A stretch of DNA of 64,000 nucleotides from Hansfordia pulvinata (taxonomy: Eukaryota; Ascomycota; Sordariomycetes; Xylariales). The notes beneath the pieces were generated by a model, which ran no database searches, was not told the origin of the DNA, and worked only from the letters and a program-made list of their open reading frames with translations. How positions within the stretch are numbered: position 1 is the first letter of the stretch; each line of letters begins with the position of its first letter. The position numbers and the translations under genes were made by a program. Below, in pieces: positions 43,534-55,400 of this stretch. The stretch covers positions 806,001-870,000 of the forward strand of contig BJKQ01000014.1 in the NCBI GenBank assembly GCA_006538405.1. Reading direction: 5' to 3'.

Positions 43534-45031
43534 TTTTTCTTTCTTTTTTTTTTTTTTCTGGGGGAGGAGGGAATTCTTTGAGAAGGTATGAAATCCGTGT
43601 GGGTGTGGCTCGAAAGGTCAGAGGAGAAGGGACTTGTTGAGATGGTTTGATGGTTTAGATGGGCTGATGAGGAGAGTTGGTGATGAATGTTGCTGGCGAG
43701 GTGGTTGAGGAGAGGAAGCCGGCCCCTTTTATGCTCGAAAGGGGCATCGCATCGTTCCGTGGCGCTTACAAAGGCATCTCCTAGTATCAGCACAGCACAG
43801 CACTGCGTCGTACCTGGGTCGACACCGAAGACGACACCGTCCGGTACCAGCCTCGGGGAGATGGCTGCCGACGACCTGCCATGACGTGTGGGAGAAAGGG
43901 GTGGCTGTGGTGGTATCACCACGCGGACACGCCATCAGGGCGATCAGCCACTTGGCCCGACATCGACGCCTCGAAGGGAGGTGCAAGAAGTGACACTTGA
44001 CAAGACCGCCGTTGGCCGGCGGGACTAGGCAGATTCCCTTGCTCATAAGTGATGATGAGCCACACATGCTTACATACGGCTCTTTTCTCTACACAACCGC
44101 CCCGGAACCAGTCCCTAAGTTAGACGGACCATTTCAGCATGGAATCACCTCCGCCAGCCTGGTCCAGCGTTGTCCCTTTCCTTTTCTTATTGGGGACGCA
44201 GATTATAGGTACCTACCTGGCTTGGGTTTCTACTCTCTCTGAAGCTGGCTGGTGTTGACGTCTTGCCAGTCCCGTCTCGACATACATGAGCATGCATCAC
44301 AGCACACCATCACAGCACAGCACAGCACAGCACAGCAACAGCACAACAACAACGACGACGTCAACATCGACGCAGGGCCTCTTCGACGACGAAAGGGGCG
44401 ACTCGCATCCGCGCCGCTCGCGTTAGTCAGCCCTGTCTGAGACACTTTGACGTGACCAGCGGCCCCCGGGATCTGCTTCCCTTGGAGCCGGCGCCGATTA
44501 TACCCAGTAACGTATACCCAGTAACGCCTTTCCCTTCCCTCCCTTTCCCCAGGCAGGCAGGCAGGCCATCATCTCTCCGTAGACGGCTTCGACGACAACC
44601 ACCCCTGTCCGCTCCGCTCTCCCGCTCCTCCGCCACGGACAGGTGTTTTGCTCTTTGCCAGTGGGCGCGGTCGTCCCCACTGCCCTCCTCGCCTGGCTCT
44701 GCGTTGACCTGGGGCGGGACTCTGTCACATTCACATCCAGATACCTGTTCCCTGAGTTAGCAACCGGCTCCCTGCCCACACGCCGTCACCTGCCGTGTTT
44801 GAAGGGACGGCTCCGGTTATCTGATCTCCCTATCCTTTCGGCATGAGCAGCGGGTCCATCATGTACATACACGCCCAGACCACGCGCGCTGCACGTCAGC
44901 CTGCCTCGCAAGCGCGGCGCGGGAGTCCTTGCTGTCGATCTGACTAGCTGTAGTCGACTTTGCCCTCGATCTCAGTGTCCGCATTGGGCCATCATGGAAA
45001 ATAATTACCTAGTTACTTGGGAAGAAAGGGT

Positions 45032-45051
45032 GGGGGGGGGGGGGGGGGGGG
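45032..45051. repeat. Poly-G tract (20 G)
   Basis: Uninterrupted run of 20 G; the first of six G/C homopolymers of 12 or more within 1.13 kb. Confidence 0.9.
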
Positions 45052-45490
45052 ATCCCAGGTGTCAGCACCTCCAAGCACAGCCGGGACCTCGTCATTTTCA
45101 TTAGGACCGCGCGGCAGGGCTCCGCGGATCTCGAGGAACGGGGGCAGGCCTTCTTTACAAGACAGCCGTGCCATACACTCCCAGTAGCACCGGGCTGGTC
45201 TTCCGCATCATGCTGCCTGCCCTCGCCGCCTGCCTTTCTCTGGAGAATCGTCCCCCCCCCCCCCCCCCCTCTCTCATCTCTCCCATAGCCCCGATAGAGT
45301 CCTCCTTCTTCTTGACTGGCTACCCTCAACATGGGAAGAAAACGTTACGGCCCCTGTGGACACTAGAGCACTTTGCGCCAACCCCGCTGGAGAAACCCAC
45401 GCGCATGCATCTGCTCTAGAGGCACTTACCCCCAATCTCCATGGTCCTGTGTCTAGTAGTTCTAGTCGCAGCAGAAACAACATCACGTCT

Positions 45491-45515
45491 CCCCCCCCCC
45501 CCCCCCCCCCCCCCC
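45491..45515. repeat. Poly-C tract (25 C)
   Basis: The longest homopolymer in the window. Neighbouring tracts are C18 (45252-45269) and C17 (45898-45914). Confidence 0.9.
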
Positions 45516-46142
45516 GCGTGGAGGCAGTAGTGGGGAATCCGCGACGGGCCGGCCCTTCTTCTTGGCCCTCCCGCCCGGATCTTCCCTCCCTTGGACGGTT
45601 CCAGAAATACCGCTTCAAAAGCAGCCCGGCCTGTGAGAGCAGAGGGCTCGGTCGGGGCTGAGACACGCATGCCTTAGCCTGGAGGTTTTTCTACCGCGGA
45701 AATGGGGGGGAGGGGGGCCATGGCCGGAGAAAGATAGATGTGCCCCATCCCCGCTCCTCCCCCACTCAGGAAAGAAGAGTGAGAAAGGCACGTCACGTTT
45801 TCGTCGAGTCTTCCTCGCGCCTCTCTCTCTGACCCTCTGCTGATACGCGAACAGACCGCGCCGAGAGTGCACGACTTGCCGGATCAGGAAACCGTCTCCC
45901 CCCCCCCCCCCCCCTTTTTTTTTCCTCGGCTCGTAGCAGATAGACAATGAACTAGATACAGCGAAAGGCAGAGTCCTCTCCTCTCCGCCGTGTTTGGGGA
46001 TCGTCGATCGCCCGAACCCTTGCTCTACGGGAACGGGGAAAAAGGGGGGGGGGGGCTTTATCTGACTTTGCACAACTGCTGTTTACGTCTCTCTGCAGCT
46101 CGTGGTGTGGGATGTCGGGATGGGCCTTTCCGTTTGGCTTTC

Positions 46143-46158
46143 GGGGGGGGGGGGGGGG
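46143..46158. repeat. Poly-G tract (16 G)
   Basis: Run of 16 G, 88 bp after a 12-G run at 46044-46055. Confidence 0.9.
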
Positions 46159-46920
46159 TCCCCACGAAGCGGGCATAGACAAGAGGTTCTACATGGAGGG
46201 GACTGACTGCCTGCTCTACCCTTTCACCATGAGTCCGACCGAGCCCGCGGCGGCCAAGACCCGTGAGCGAGGCGGACTCGTTGATGGGGGCTTTATCCGG
46301 ATGGAGACCTGAAGCTCACGCGCCCTATCTTACCACAATACCGCTCCGTAGGACAGCTGAAAGTCGGAGATGCCAGTTTCACCATCTCGATAGACTCAGT
46401 GGTGACGTCTTCAACCAAGGGTCCAGCAAGGGGGTCCTACAAGAAGGGTGACGGTCGCAAGTGTGATGGACTGTGGGCCGAAACAGACCGAGGTCGTTAA
46501 TAGGTCGTGAGAATCAAAACAATAGTGATGATGATAATTATAATAATAACATTCTCGACACGAAGCATCAGAGACCCGAGCAGTGAGCGGACAATCCCAG
46601 ACCCTCCACCACAGCAGCACTCTCGCTTCCCGGTCTGGCTGGAACGGCGTCTCCCGCACTCCGTCCCGCCGCCGACGCCCGGCCAAGATCCGCCTCCCGG
46701 CACGCTGGACTGACGCCTTCCTCACTCGCTCCACAGTCCACGCTCGTCGAGGCGCCAGCGAGCCCCCACGATTGTGCTGGCAAGTGTTCGGGAACTGCCA
46801 ACGCCCCCCTCTCCTCGTCGGCAAGCAGGGCGCCAGCCCCAAAGTCTTGCCAGGCAACGTCAAAAGCCAGAATGTCGTTTCGCAGACCCGTCGCCCTCAC
46901 ACACCCATCTCCCCACCCCC

Positions 46921-47817
46921 CTATCCCTCCTCGTCAGCGGCGCCATCCAACCTTGCGCCCTGCGCCACGAGCCAGTCCGCCAGCTCGCGGTTGTCGCCAG
47001 CCCGGCTGTGCAGATTGGAGAGTATATTCAAGTCAGTAAACAGACAGCATCACTCAACCGAAACCCCGGCGTCATCCTCTCGCCGACCGTCGGAAAACAC
47101 CAGAACAAACCCCCTCCCCCAGGGAAACAAAAAAAGACAAGGAAAGAAGAAGAGAGAAAGAAAAACTCACGCAAGGACAAGACCCCCCCTCTCGCGAAAA
47201 GGCCACCCCGCCTCCGCCAGCGCCCGATACACTCCCAGAAGCGACCCCGCCTGCCCCCCTCCACCACCACCCCCGTTGTGGCCGTGTTGTTGTTGTTGTT
47301 GTTCGAAGACGGGCAAGTGCCCGGCCTCGACGCACCTCACACCCACCGCACCCACACCCACACCCGCCGCCGCAGCACCCGAATCCCCGCCGGCCTCGGC
47401 CTCGGCCTCGACCACCGGCAGCAGCGCGAGCAGCACCCGGACCGCCGGCTCCGCGGCCCTGGCCACCGACTCCTGCAGCAGCGCCCGCACCACGTGCGCG
47501 CTCACGTGTCCCGCCCTCGCGTCCGCCTCCAGCTCCGCCAGAGCCCCCTTCCTCCGCTCGACCTCCTCCCCGTCGCCGTCGGCGCTGCTGCTGCTGCTGC
47601 TGCAGATCTTGCGCAGGTAGAACAGCTTCGCGTCCAGGAAGGCAGCCCAGGGGGACAGCTGCTGATGCGACGAGGAGGAGGAGGAGGAGGAGGAGGAGCC
47701 AGGCGGGCCCCGGGCACGGGCTGTCTGCGGGTAGGGCGTGAAGGGGTGGAAGGGCGGCGGCGGGCGGCTTGAGTCGGCGGCGGCGGCGCTGGCGGGGTTA
47801 GCTAGGACGGCGGCCAT
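46921..47817 (-). CDS. Hypothetical protein, ankyrin-like helical repeats
   Basis: Exons 47171-47817 and 46921-47005 (165-nt intron, GTGAGT...CACAG) give about 243 residues. The start is MAAVLANPASAAAADSS. A Pro/Ser-rich N-terminus with a Ser run is followed by helical segments: SPWAAFLDAKLFYLRKI, RAGHVSAHVVRALLQESVARAAEPAVRVLL and LGVYRALAEAGWPF. Splicing joins GGLVLA to RAGDNRELADWLVAQGARLD, which reads like an ankyrin unit (A-x-x-G-x-x-E-L-x-x-W-L-x-x-x-G-A). Such repeats mediate protein-protein contacts; no enzymatic motif is seen. Poly-Gln and poly-Gly insertions (CAA and GGT/GGC runs) sit between repeats. The exon-2 join is supported by reading phase and by the sense of the resulting protein. 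Family assignment is tentative. Confidence 0.68.
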
Positions 47818-49257
47818 TTTCGCGACAAAGGAGAGAGGCGGAAGAAGGACGGGAATGTCGGTTTTGGTAATCGGTCAGGAGAGAGACGTGAGTTACTAAG
47901 TTCGGCTTTGGCCCGTTGTTGAAATCAGTAGACAACTGGCCTTCGCGGGTGAGTGCCTGTCGAAAGCTTTGCGCGGTGCTGTTTACAGACAGATAGACGT
48001 GCGGGGGGAGGACGAGGGACCTCGGAAAACTTGGGTGCTCCCGCTTCGTTGCGTCAAAGACAAGGGAAAACCCGGTATGATATGGCTGTTCCGCGAAAGT
48101 GTCCCCGCGCTTGCCCCAGCAACAAGAATCTGCCCGGCCGCGTGTCTCACAGCACCGACCCCGTCGTCGCGAGTCGGTGAATGGCCTCGGCAATCTGGCC
48201 GTGTATACCAAGCCGTCGAAGACAGTTCGTGACCGGGGCCGGAAATGCTTCGTAGAGTAGGGTAATCAGAGGGACCAAAAGCCTGATCACGGCAAACGAC
48301 CGATATGTTGGCCCTGCCCGGCGCGTCTGTACTCCCGAGACCGAAAAGTATAGAGGGTGTCGACTGTCGAGGTCGGGTCGACGGCTGAATGCGGCCGCGT
48401 TCATCCGTCTCTCACATGTAGCTCAAGGTGTCTCACAGGGGAAAAAAACAAGCGGCCGGCTTTTCAAGTCAGGACAGACAGAAGAAGACACTCGGCGCAT
48501 GCCCAGGACCTTCGAGGGTTTTATCAGGCACAGAGCCCCGGCGGCATCCCGGCGTTGTCGACCCATCTCCGAATGCCTGGCCCGATCCGAACGCGCCACC
48601 ATTTCTACTTTGAGAGTTGGTCGGCGCACGCCATCCCTCCGCATAGTCACCTCACTGTCCCGTGACATCCTTTATCAAACATCAATGGTCCCAACTCCCC
48701 GTCGCAGCGAGAGCGTGGAAACGCTTTATACTCTTACGGCAGATGACCAAACCGGGTGCCTCAAATCCAAGGCCCACCGGACAAGGGCTTTCACATGGCG
48801 TTACAACGTCCACGCACGCGAAACATCACAACAGCGCCACCACGGCCAAGCATGGTCGTGACAGCCGCATTCACTGGTATCACACTGTTGAAGAGGTAAA
48901 TTTTTCTTCATTCGTCCCGGTATCAAATCCCTTCCCTAGAGCCCGGATCCTGTTCCGTAAATGAAAAAAGAAACAACGCCCTCTGGCCTGTTCTTCTCCC
49001 ACGAGAAACTCTGTAATGGAACATCGTACACGTCCCACCCGACTCATACCGGTGGGCTCAAATGCAGCAATGGTAGAGAAACTTTTCCACCCCTTTCCCA
49101 TGTGAAAATGATCCATTTCTCCCCCAATTGTGTAGTGAGGCTCTCCGGTCTCAAGAGATTGGCCTATTTACGGACCTCATCAAGATCGCCGCGGCGAAGA
49201 GGTCAAAAAAACTATGCACGGGTGCTCGGGGTCACCCTGATGGTGGACTGGTGGGCA
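47818..49257. other. Intergenic region
   Basis: Promoter of the ankyrin-like gene (left) and 3' flank of the Def1-like gene (right). Nothing else is supported; short open frames lack domains, signal peptides or splice-consistent partners. Confidence 0.5.
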
Positions 49258-52200
49258 TTAGTGGTAGTTGCCACCCCAGCCGCCCTGTTGACGGCCGTTG
49301 TAGTAACCAAAGCCCTGGTTGTAGCCGTAGGGGCCGCTGCCCTGACCGCCCGAGGCGCCAATGCCGTAGGCGCTGGCAGCCGACTGGTTTCCGTGCAGGC
49401 CGTGGCTCTGCAGGTGGCTGGGGTAGCCGCCGTAGCCGCCGCCGATGCCGTGCTGGGCGGACTGCGGGGGAGGCAGGCCACTGCCGGGGGCACTGTTGGC
49501 AGCGGATCCGGGACGGGCGGCGGCGGCGAGAGAGGGGCTGGGCCCGTTGGCAGCCTTGGAGTCTCCGTACGGCTTCAGGTCGTCGGCCGCACCAGCAGTC
49601 GAGGTGGGGGCGTTGGGGTTGCTGAAGCCCTGCGTGGTCTGAGGGTATCCAGAGGCGCGGCCGAACGTGTCGTGCATGCTGGCGAAACCAGCACCGCTGA
49701 GGCCAGACTGGGCGCCGGACTGAGCAGAGCTGGTACGGCCGTAGCTGTCCATGGTTGAGCCCAGAGCGGAGTCGCGGCCACCCAGCGAAGACTGGCCAAA
49801 ACCGCTGCTGGCCGAAGCAGAGTCGTGGCCGTAAGGACCCTGGGGAGACATGCCGTACTGGTGTGGCTGGCCGTAGACCCCGCCCTTGGGGAAGTGGCCA
49901 CCGCCGTAGCCACCCTGGCCGTACGCTCCCTGGTACTGGTTCATGTACTGCGCGTAGAATGGGCTCGAGTAGTAGGGGTGGCCGTAGGGGTAGTTGGCGT
50001 GAGGCTGCTGGTGCAGGTTGGACTGCGGCTGGTTAGCCTGGGTGGTAGTCTGTGCCTGACCCGGGGGGTTCGGGGTGTTGTGGCCACTGTTCTGGGCCTC
50101 GCTAGCGCCCGCAGCGGCTGGGAAGCGGGACTGCTGCGCTCCGCTCTGCGGGTACTGGCTGATGTTATCGGTTTGAGAGGCGTTGTAGGCTCCCGCTCCG
50201 AAGCCGCGGTTCTGCGAGCCAGGAGTCTCTTGGTGTGCGGCGGGGGCGCCGTGGCCATAGTGCTGGCCGTAGTAGTTGCCGTAGTTGTTGCGGCTCTGCT
50301 GGTCCGCCGTGTAGTATGAGGAGTAGTCTCCAGGAGCAGAGCTGAAGGCGTTGGTTTGGGGGGCGGCGTGAGCCTGGCTGGTGGGGGCAGGGAAGCTGTC
50401 GAATGTGCCGGCCGAGGTGGCAGCGGCCTGCGCTTGCTGCGCAAACGAGTCGTACGGCTTCTGCGAGAAGCCGGGCTGTTCAGGCACGTTGGCCTGGGGA
50501 AGCGGCTGAGCGACGGGTTGGCGGCGGCTTGGGGAGCTGTTGAAGTGTCAGAAACGAATGCGAAGGAAGCCCTGGGATCAGAGAACATACCCTGAGCGCC
50601 AGCACCGACGGGGCCAGCAGGAGCAACGGGAGTGCCTATGAGACCGAAGTTAGCCATATTCGCGGTTATTCCAAGGCAGGTTGACGTACCAGCCGCGCCC
50701 GGTGCTTGAGGCAGAGCGGTGGTGGGCTTCTGCGCTCCAGAGAATGACTCGGGGACGGGAGCGTTTTGAGAGACAGGGGGGAGCGAGGCACGGGGGGCGC
50801 TGGGCGACTCTTGCGGGGGCTGGGCCCGGGTCTCGGGCTCTTCACGGTCACCGTCGACGTCGTCTTCGGATTCGTTGAGGCTGAAGGCGCCGAATTGGAC
50901 GGCAGCGCGGTCGACCTCACGGTTGCCAGGCATGCGAACGGCCTCCTGCTGCTCGAGAATGCGGCGCTGGTAGCTGGGGGTTCTGGGAGTAGGGCGCTCG
51001 GTGGCCTTGAGAGCGGTGGCGGCGTAGCCGCTGGAAAGCTCGGCACGGCCAGCTTGGTGCTGGGCAGCAGAGGCGGAGAGGGGGGTGGCGGCTTGGTTCT
51101 GAGCCTGGCGGGGATCCCAGGAGTCGGCGGCAGTGCTGGCAACGGTGGCAGTTCCAGGAGGGTGCGACTCGTCAGGCAATTGCTCGAGGTTGTCCTTGGT
51201 GAGATCGTCTTCCGGCAGCGGCAGCGCAACCTCGGACTCAATGACCTTGGGGGTCGCGACGCTGACTGTCTTCTTGGGGGTCTCTTCTTTGGCGGTCTCG
51301 GGTTGGGGTTCGGTTTCGGTGGTGGGTTCGGGAGCCGTGGTTTCGGCAGCAGGGAGGGGTTCGATGGGCTCAGCGGGTTTCGGCGCGGGGGCCTCCTTGG
51401 GCTTGGGAGGTGCAGGCTTGGGAGCAGTGGACTGTCGCAGCATACTGGCCCAAGTCTTGCCGACAGCGGGGGCAGGAGCGGGTTTGGCATTCGAGTCGGA
51501 AGCCTGGGTGGCGGTGGCGGGGGTAGGCGCGGCGGCCTTGTCGGTGGAGGGCTCCTTAGCTCCCCAAGCCGACTTGACAGGTTCATGCGCTTCGTCATTC
51601 GTGGCAGGGGAGGCGGCGGCATTGCCCCAGCCGTCATCGGTTGGGACGGACAGCGGCTGGCTCTCCTTGCGGTGCCCGTTGGTAGTGGGGGCTGCAGTGG
51701 CTCTGCCTCTGCTGCCGCGGGCTCTCTCGGCGCCACGGCCACGTCCACCACGTCCCTCAGTCCGTCCACCGCGGGCGGGCCTGCTGCCGGCGGCAGAGTC
51801 GGTCACGGTCGTCATGGCCACGGAGTCCTTTGCCTTGGGTTTCGCGCTGGGCTTCTTAGGCTTGGACACCTCACCCCATTGGGAGACAGAGCCTGTTAGG
51901 TACTATTAGCATCAAGTCGCAAGGTCGCGCTCCGAGGGTGGCGTGGACAGGCAGAAGTGAAAACAGGGACTACCAAGCCATGGCAAAGCGTTTGACCTGT
52001 GGGTGGTGGGCAGGTGTGGGTGGGCACCGGTGGCAGACTCGCGGCATGGCGGGGGCTTGCTGGCGAGGGGGGCATGTCTACCTCACACAGCAGGCGAGGC
52101 AATGCAATCGACGGCGGGATGGAGAGGGGAGCGGAGAGGGAGATGCAGGAACTGGAGCAACTCACCATCGCTAATGCGGGCGGCGGCGAGTTCAAGGTCA

Positions 52201-52457
52201 CCATCGGTCTCTTCAAGAGCGTAGAGAATGTCGGCGTCCGACCAGTCGGGGAACAGCTCGCGAATGGGATCAATTTTTCCGGCAAAGCGCTTCCGGAGCT
52301 GGCCAATGTCGCTGTCCTCATCGAAGGAGGCGTCGGCAAGAGAGTCGCCGTTGGCGCGTCTGCTGGCACCGCCCCGTGCGGCGAAGCCTCCTCTGCCTCC
52401 TCGGCTGCCGCCTCTGCCCCGGGCGGCGGGCTGGGACCGGGTCTGTACCTCGGACAT
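49258..52457 (-). CDS. def1: CUE-domain protein, RNA polymerase II degradation factor 1 (Def1)-like
   Basis: Four exons: 52166-52457, 50690-51892, 50591-50635 and 49258-50536. Introns are 273, 54 and 54 nt. About 939 residues if one base is restored near 50513-50536. After an RG-rich start (MSEVQTRSQPAARGRGG), residues ~53-98 form a CUE ubiquitin-binding domain (IDPIRELFPDWSDADILYAL, then EETDGDLELAAARISDG). Then comes SVSQWGEVSKPKKP, which follows the CUE domain in fungal Def1 proteins, long Pro/Ala/Glu-rich disorder, and a Tyr/Gln/Gly/Asn-rich C-terminus (YYGQHYGHG..., YYNGRQQGGWGGNYH) of prion-like character. In yeast, Def1 promotes ubiquitylation and degradation of stalled RNA polymerase II and is itself processed near its Gln-rich part. 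Both 54-nt introns have canonical branch sites (GGCTAAC, TCTGAC) and keep the frame if retained. Confidence 0.85.
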
Positions 52458-55400
52458 GCTGACTGTCTGCGCTGCAACTTTGGCGGCGATGTGTGGGGAG
52501 AGAATGAAGGTGTGATTACGGCCCTCAAGAGAAGGGCGTCGGCGGAATGAATGCGAAACAAACCGGCGGTGCAGATGGAGGTGAGGAGGGGAAGGTCGTA
52601 GGAGCAGAGCGAAGATGGTGATCGATGGGACGACCCCAGAAGCGTCGCTCGGATGGAGCAAGTTGATGTATTAACCTTCGGGGTGGTGGTTGAAGATGGG
52701 TAGATGGGGAGGAGGGACGGTGGTGGTGGTGGACGGTGGTGGGAAGGTGGAAGACGGACCAGCACGTTTGAAGGGAGGCAGATCAAAATTGGGAAGAAGC
52801 CCACAGCGACCAGTCTGCGAGTCGGGTCAGGTACCAGCCAGCGCGCAGTGTCAGGGCGCGGCCAAATGTACCAGGGCCTACGGGCGTGCAAGAGCCGATG
52901 GGAGCTGTCCAATGGACCAGTGCAGTCTGGGGTACTTGAGGGAGACCTCTGACCGTCTGTCTCCGCCGGAGGGAAGATACCTGCAACCTGAATGGTCCAG
53001 CCATCCATTTCTGCAGGGACTGGAGATCGTGCTGGGTTTCCCAGGCCTGCCGGCTACCCAAAGCGCTCACAGAAAGGCCTCCGCTTCGAGGTAGCTCTGA
53101 GGTACTGTGCCCCAGGTCCAGGTTCTGGTTCGGGCTAACCTGGGTCAGATGCGGATGACAGCACTGGGCAACCAAGCACGGTGTGGTACAGGTACCGGGC
53201 TATGAGCAACGTGTGGTGGAGGGACCGGACGCTTTGGTGGCGAGGCGCGCGGCCACAGTTCAGTGCGTTTGGTCCAGCTCGCCACCCTCTTGTGCTACAC
53301 CTGGCCAATGTCCGGGGGTGCCAGGTGCGCACTTCAGTCGAGGACCTGGCACACATGCACAGGCCCGGTTCTGGGGTCGTCTGCCTTGGTTTACATTGGC
53401 TTCCACCGAGCTGCGCAGTCGGAGCTCTCGTCGTCAGACTGGCCTGTCTGCACCTCATTTGACAGATAGTGTGCTCCTTGAAATCTGCAGAGCTCGAACT
53501 AGTTGTTGTTGGCTGCAATGCCTTCCCACGATTGAATCGGCTTCCTTGCATGAGTACGATTGGATGTGAAGAAGGGCGCGACAGGGGCCCTTGCAGGCGC
53601 GACATTGCATTTCCTGCCCTGTTACCCGCTGTCAAGGAGGTCGGCGTTGCCAGGGAGGCCTGCCTGGCGAGTACGAGTACAAATACCTTCGGGCGTGGCA
53701 AATCGCACTCGCGCGGTTGCGCAAGTCAGGCGAGGGGATCCGGTGCGGATAGCCCGAGGTTCCCCCGCGCATGCTGGTATGCCCACCGGTGCAGCTTGAC
53801 CACCCAGTCCCCAAGGTGGGCAGATCGGCAGTCCGGGGTCGTTCCTTTGATGCAACCCCCAGTGGATTCGTCAATCAGGCACCGCGCCGCAGCACACCTG
53901 GGATATTCGTCAGTGGCTTCGAAGCAAGCAACTAGGCAACTCTGTCGATGAGTATCAGAAAGCATTTGCTACCGTAGATGCAAGTACCACAAACACGTTA
54001 TGGGCTCGGGCCGTGGGTGAATGTCCCTCCTCGGCAGACGAAGGCGCAGATTTACAAGGAGGTGCCTAATAAGGGCGAATAAATTCACCGCCGTCGACAA
54101 CTGCTGTGGATCTTATGCTCCCCTGACTCGGCACCACAGCAGTCGTCGCACAGCAGCCACTCTATCGTAAGTGAGTTGCGAGTGAGCACCGTGTGGCAAG
54201 GCAGTCTGCGACCTCATTCAATGGGCTGGTAGGCGGCCGCCCTCGTCACCCACGTCGCCCTCTATCGCGGCCCTCCGCATACTCGTACTCCGTGCTGGCG
54301 GGCCCGGCCAAACGCCCCAGAGCACGTGCCTCGTCACATGGGCGGTTAGGAGAAGCAATATGGCCCCGTCCACCCCGTACCTCTGCGTGCTCTGGTAAAG
54401 CTGGAAGATGTCCCGCCGTGGGATCGCGCAAGGGCTTCTGGAAATAGACCCGGCTCGTCGCACCTTGGGGCAAGTACCTAGGTGGGTAAGGTAGTGAGGT
54501 CTGATTGCAAGCTGACACCCATGGTACGCGTGTGAGTAAGCACTCTGCAACTTTGTCTGCACGACTTATCAATCGCCAAAGCCCAGGGCAAACGGCAAGC
54601 CGCATGAGGTCTGGTAGGCTCCGAGTGTCAGCGATATCGCTCACTGTCGTGGCCGCTGCTGGAGAAGCCAGACTTGTCAGCGGTTGCAGCATGGCCGTCC
54701 ATATCCGCGGATGGCTGAAGGCGTCGGGTTCCTCTTCCGCCGCCTTGTGAGACCAGGCGAGGGCAACGGTAGCACATGTGTTACATCGACAATATGATGC
54801 GCCCATGCCGCGGCCCGCCATACCCTGGCCTGTGGGAAGACGACGGGAAGGAGAAGCGAGTTTTCGCAAGTTTTCGGTGGGCTGGACCAGACAGCGGCCC
54901 GAGTGGGATAGAGGTCGGGCACGCGCGCGGCTTGGTGGGTACGCACCAAAGGTACCTGCTGGCGTGGGAAAGAAACCACAGCGGCTCTCTTCTAACTTAC
55001 TTAGTTCGAGGTATCGTCCGGGTGCAAGGGCACATTCTCAAGGCAGTTGGCGACTCGGAGGTCCATTCTTGGGGATTGCATCCAATTCGGACCAGTGGAC
55101 GGATATGTGAGGACCAGCTGGCACGCGCATTCATACCACGCGCCTGGCCGCATCCGTCAACCCGGAAGCCCCCAAAACGGTGCGCTGGCCAGCCTCTTGC
55201 GCAGGCTCCCATTGCCACTGCCAATGCCACTGCCACTGCCGCTTCGCGCCGCAAGCCCTGACGCGGCCCACGCCCGTCACATAGGTACTCATACCTGCTT
55301 AGGAGGTAGGTACTTCACTTCAAGGATATCGTGCTTCACATACCTGGTACTCATAGCCGAATCGACGGCCAGACACCTCGGCTCATGATGGGATCCGGAC

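Larger units (their letters stand above)
43534..46920. other. Intergenic region rich in poly-G/poly-C tracts
   Basis: 3.4 kb with no supported gene. Right of 45000 it contains six homopolymer tracts: G20 at 45032-45051, C18 at 45252-45269, C25 at 45491-45515, C17 at 45898-45914 (followed by T9), G12 at 46044-46055 and G16 at 46143-46158. A CAGCA-repeat lies at 44300-44340 and a GCAG run near 44552-44566. The left end is the promoter of the hydroxyacid dehydrogenase, with a T-rich leader (43537-43559). Confidence 0.6.

Noticed and set aside
50766..51899. 377-codon open frame on the + strand
   Set aside because: Antisense of the Def1-like gene; low-complexity Gly/Val/Leu translation without motifs.
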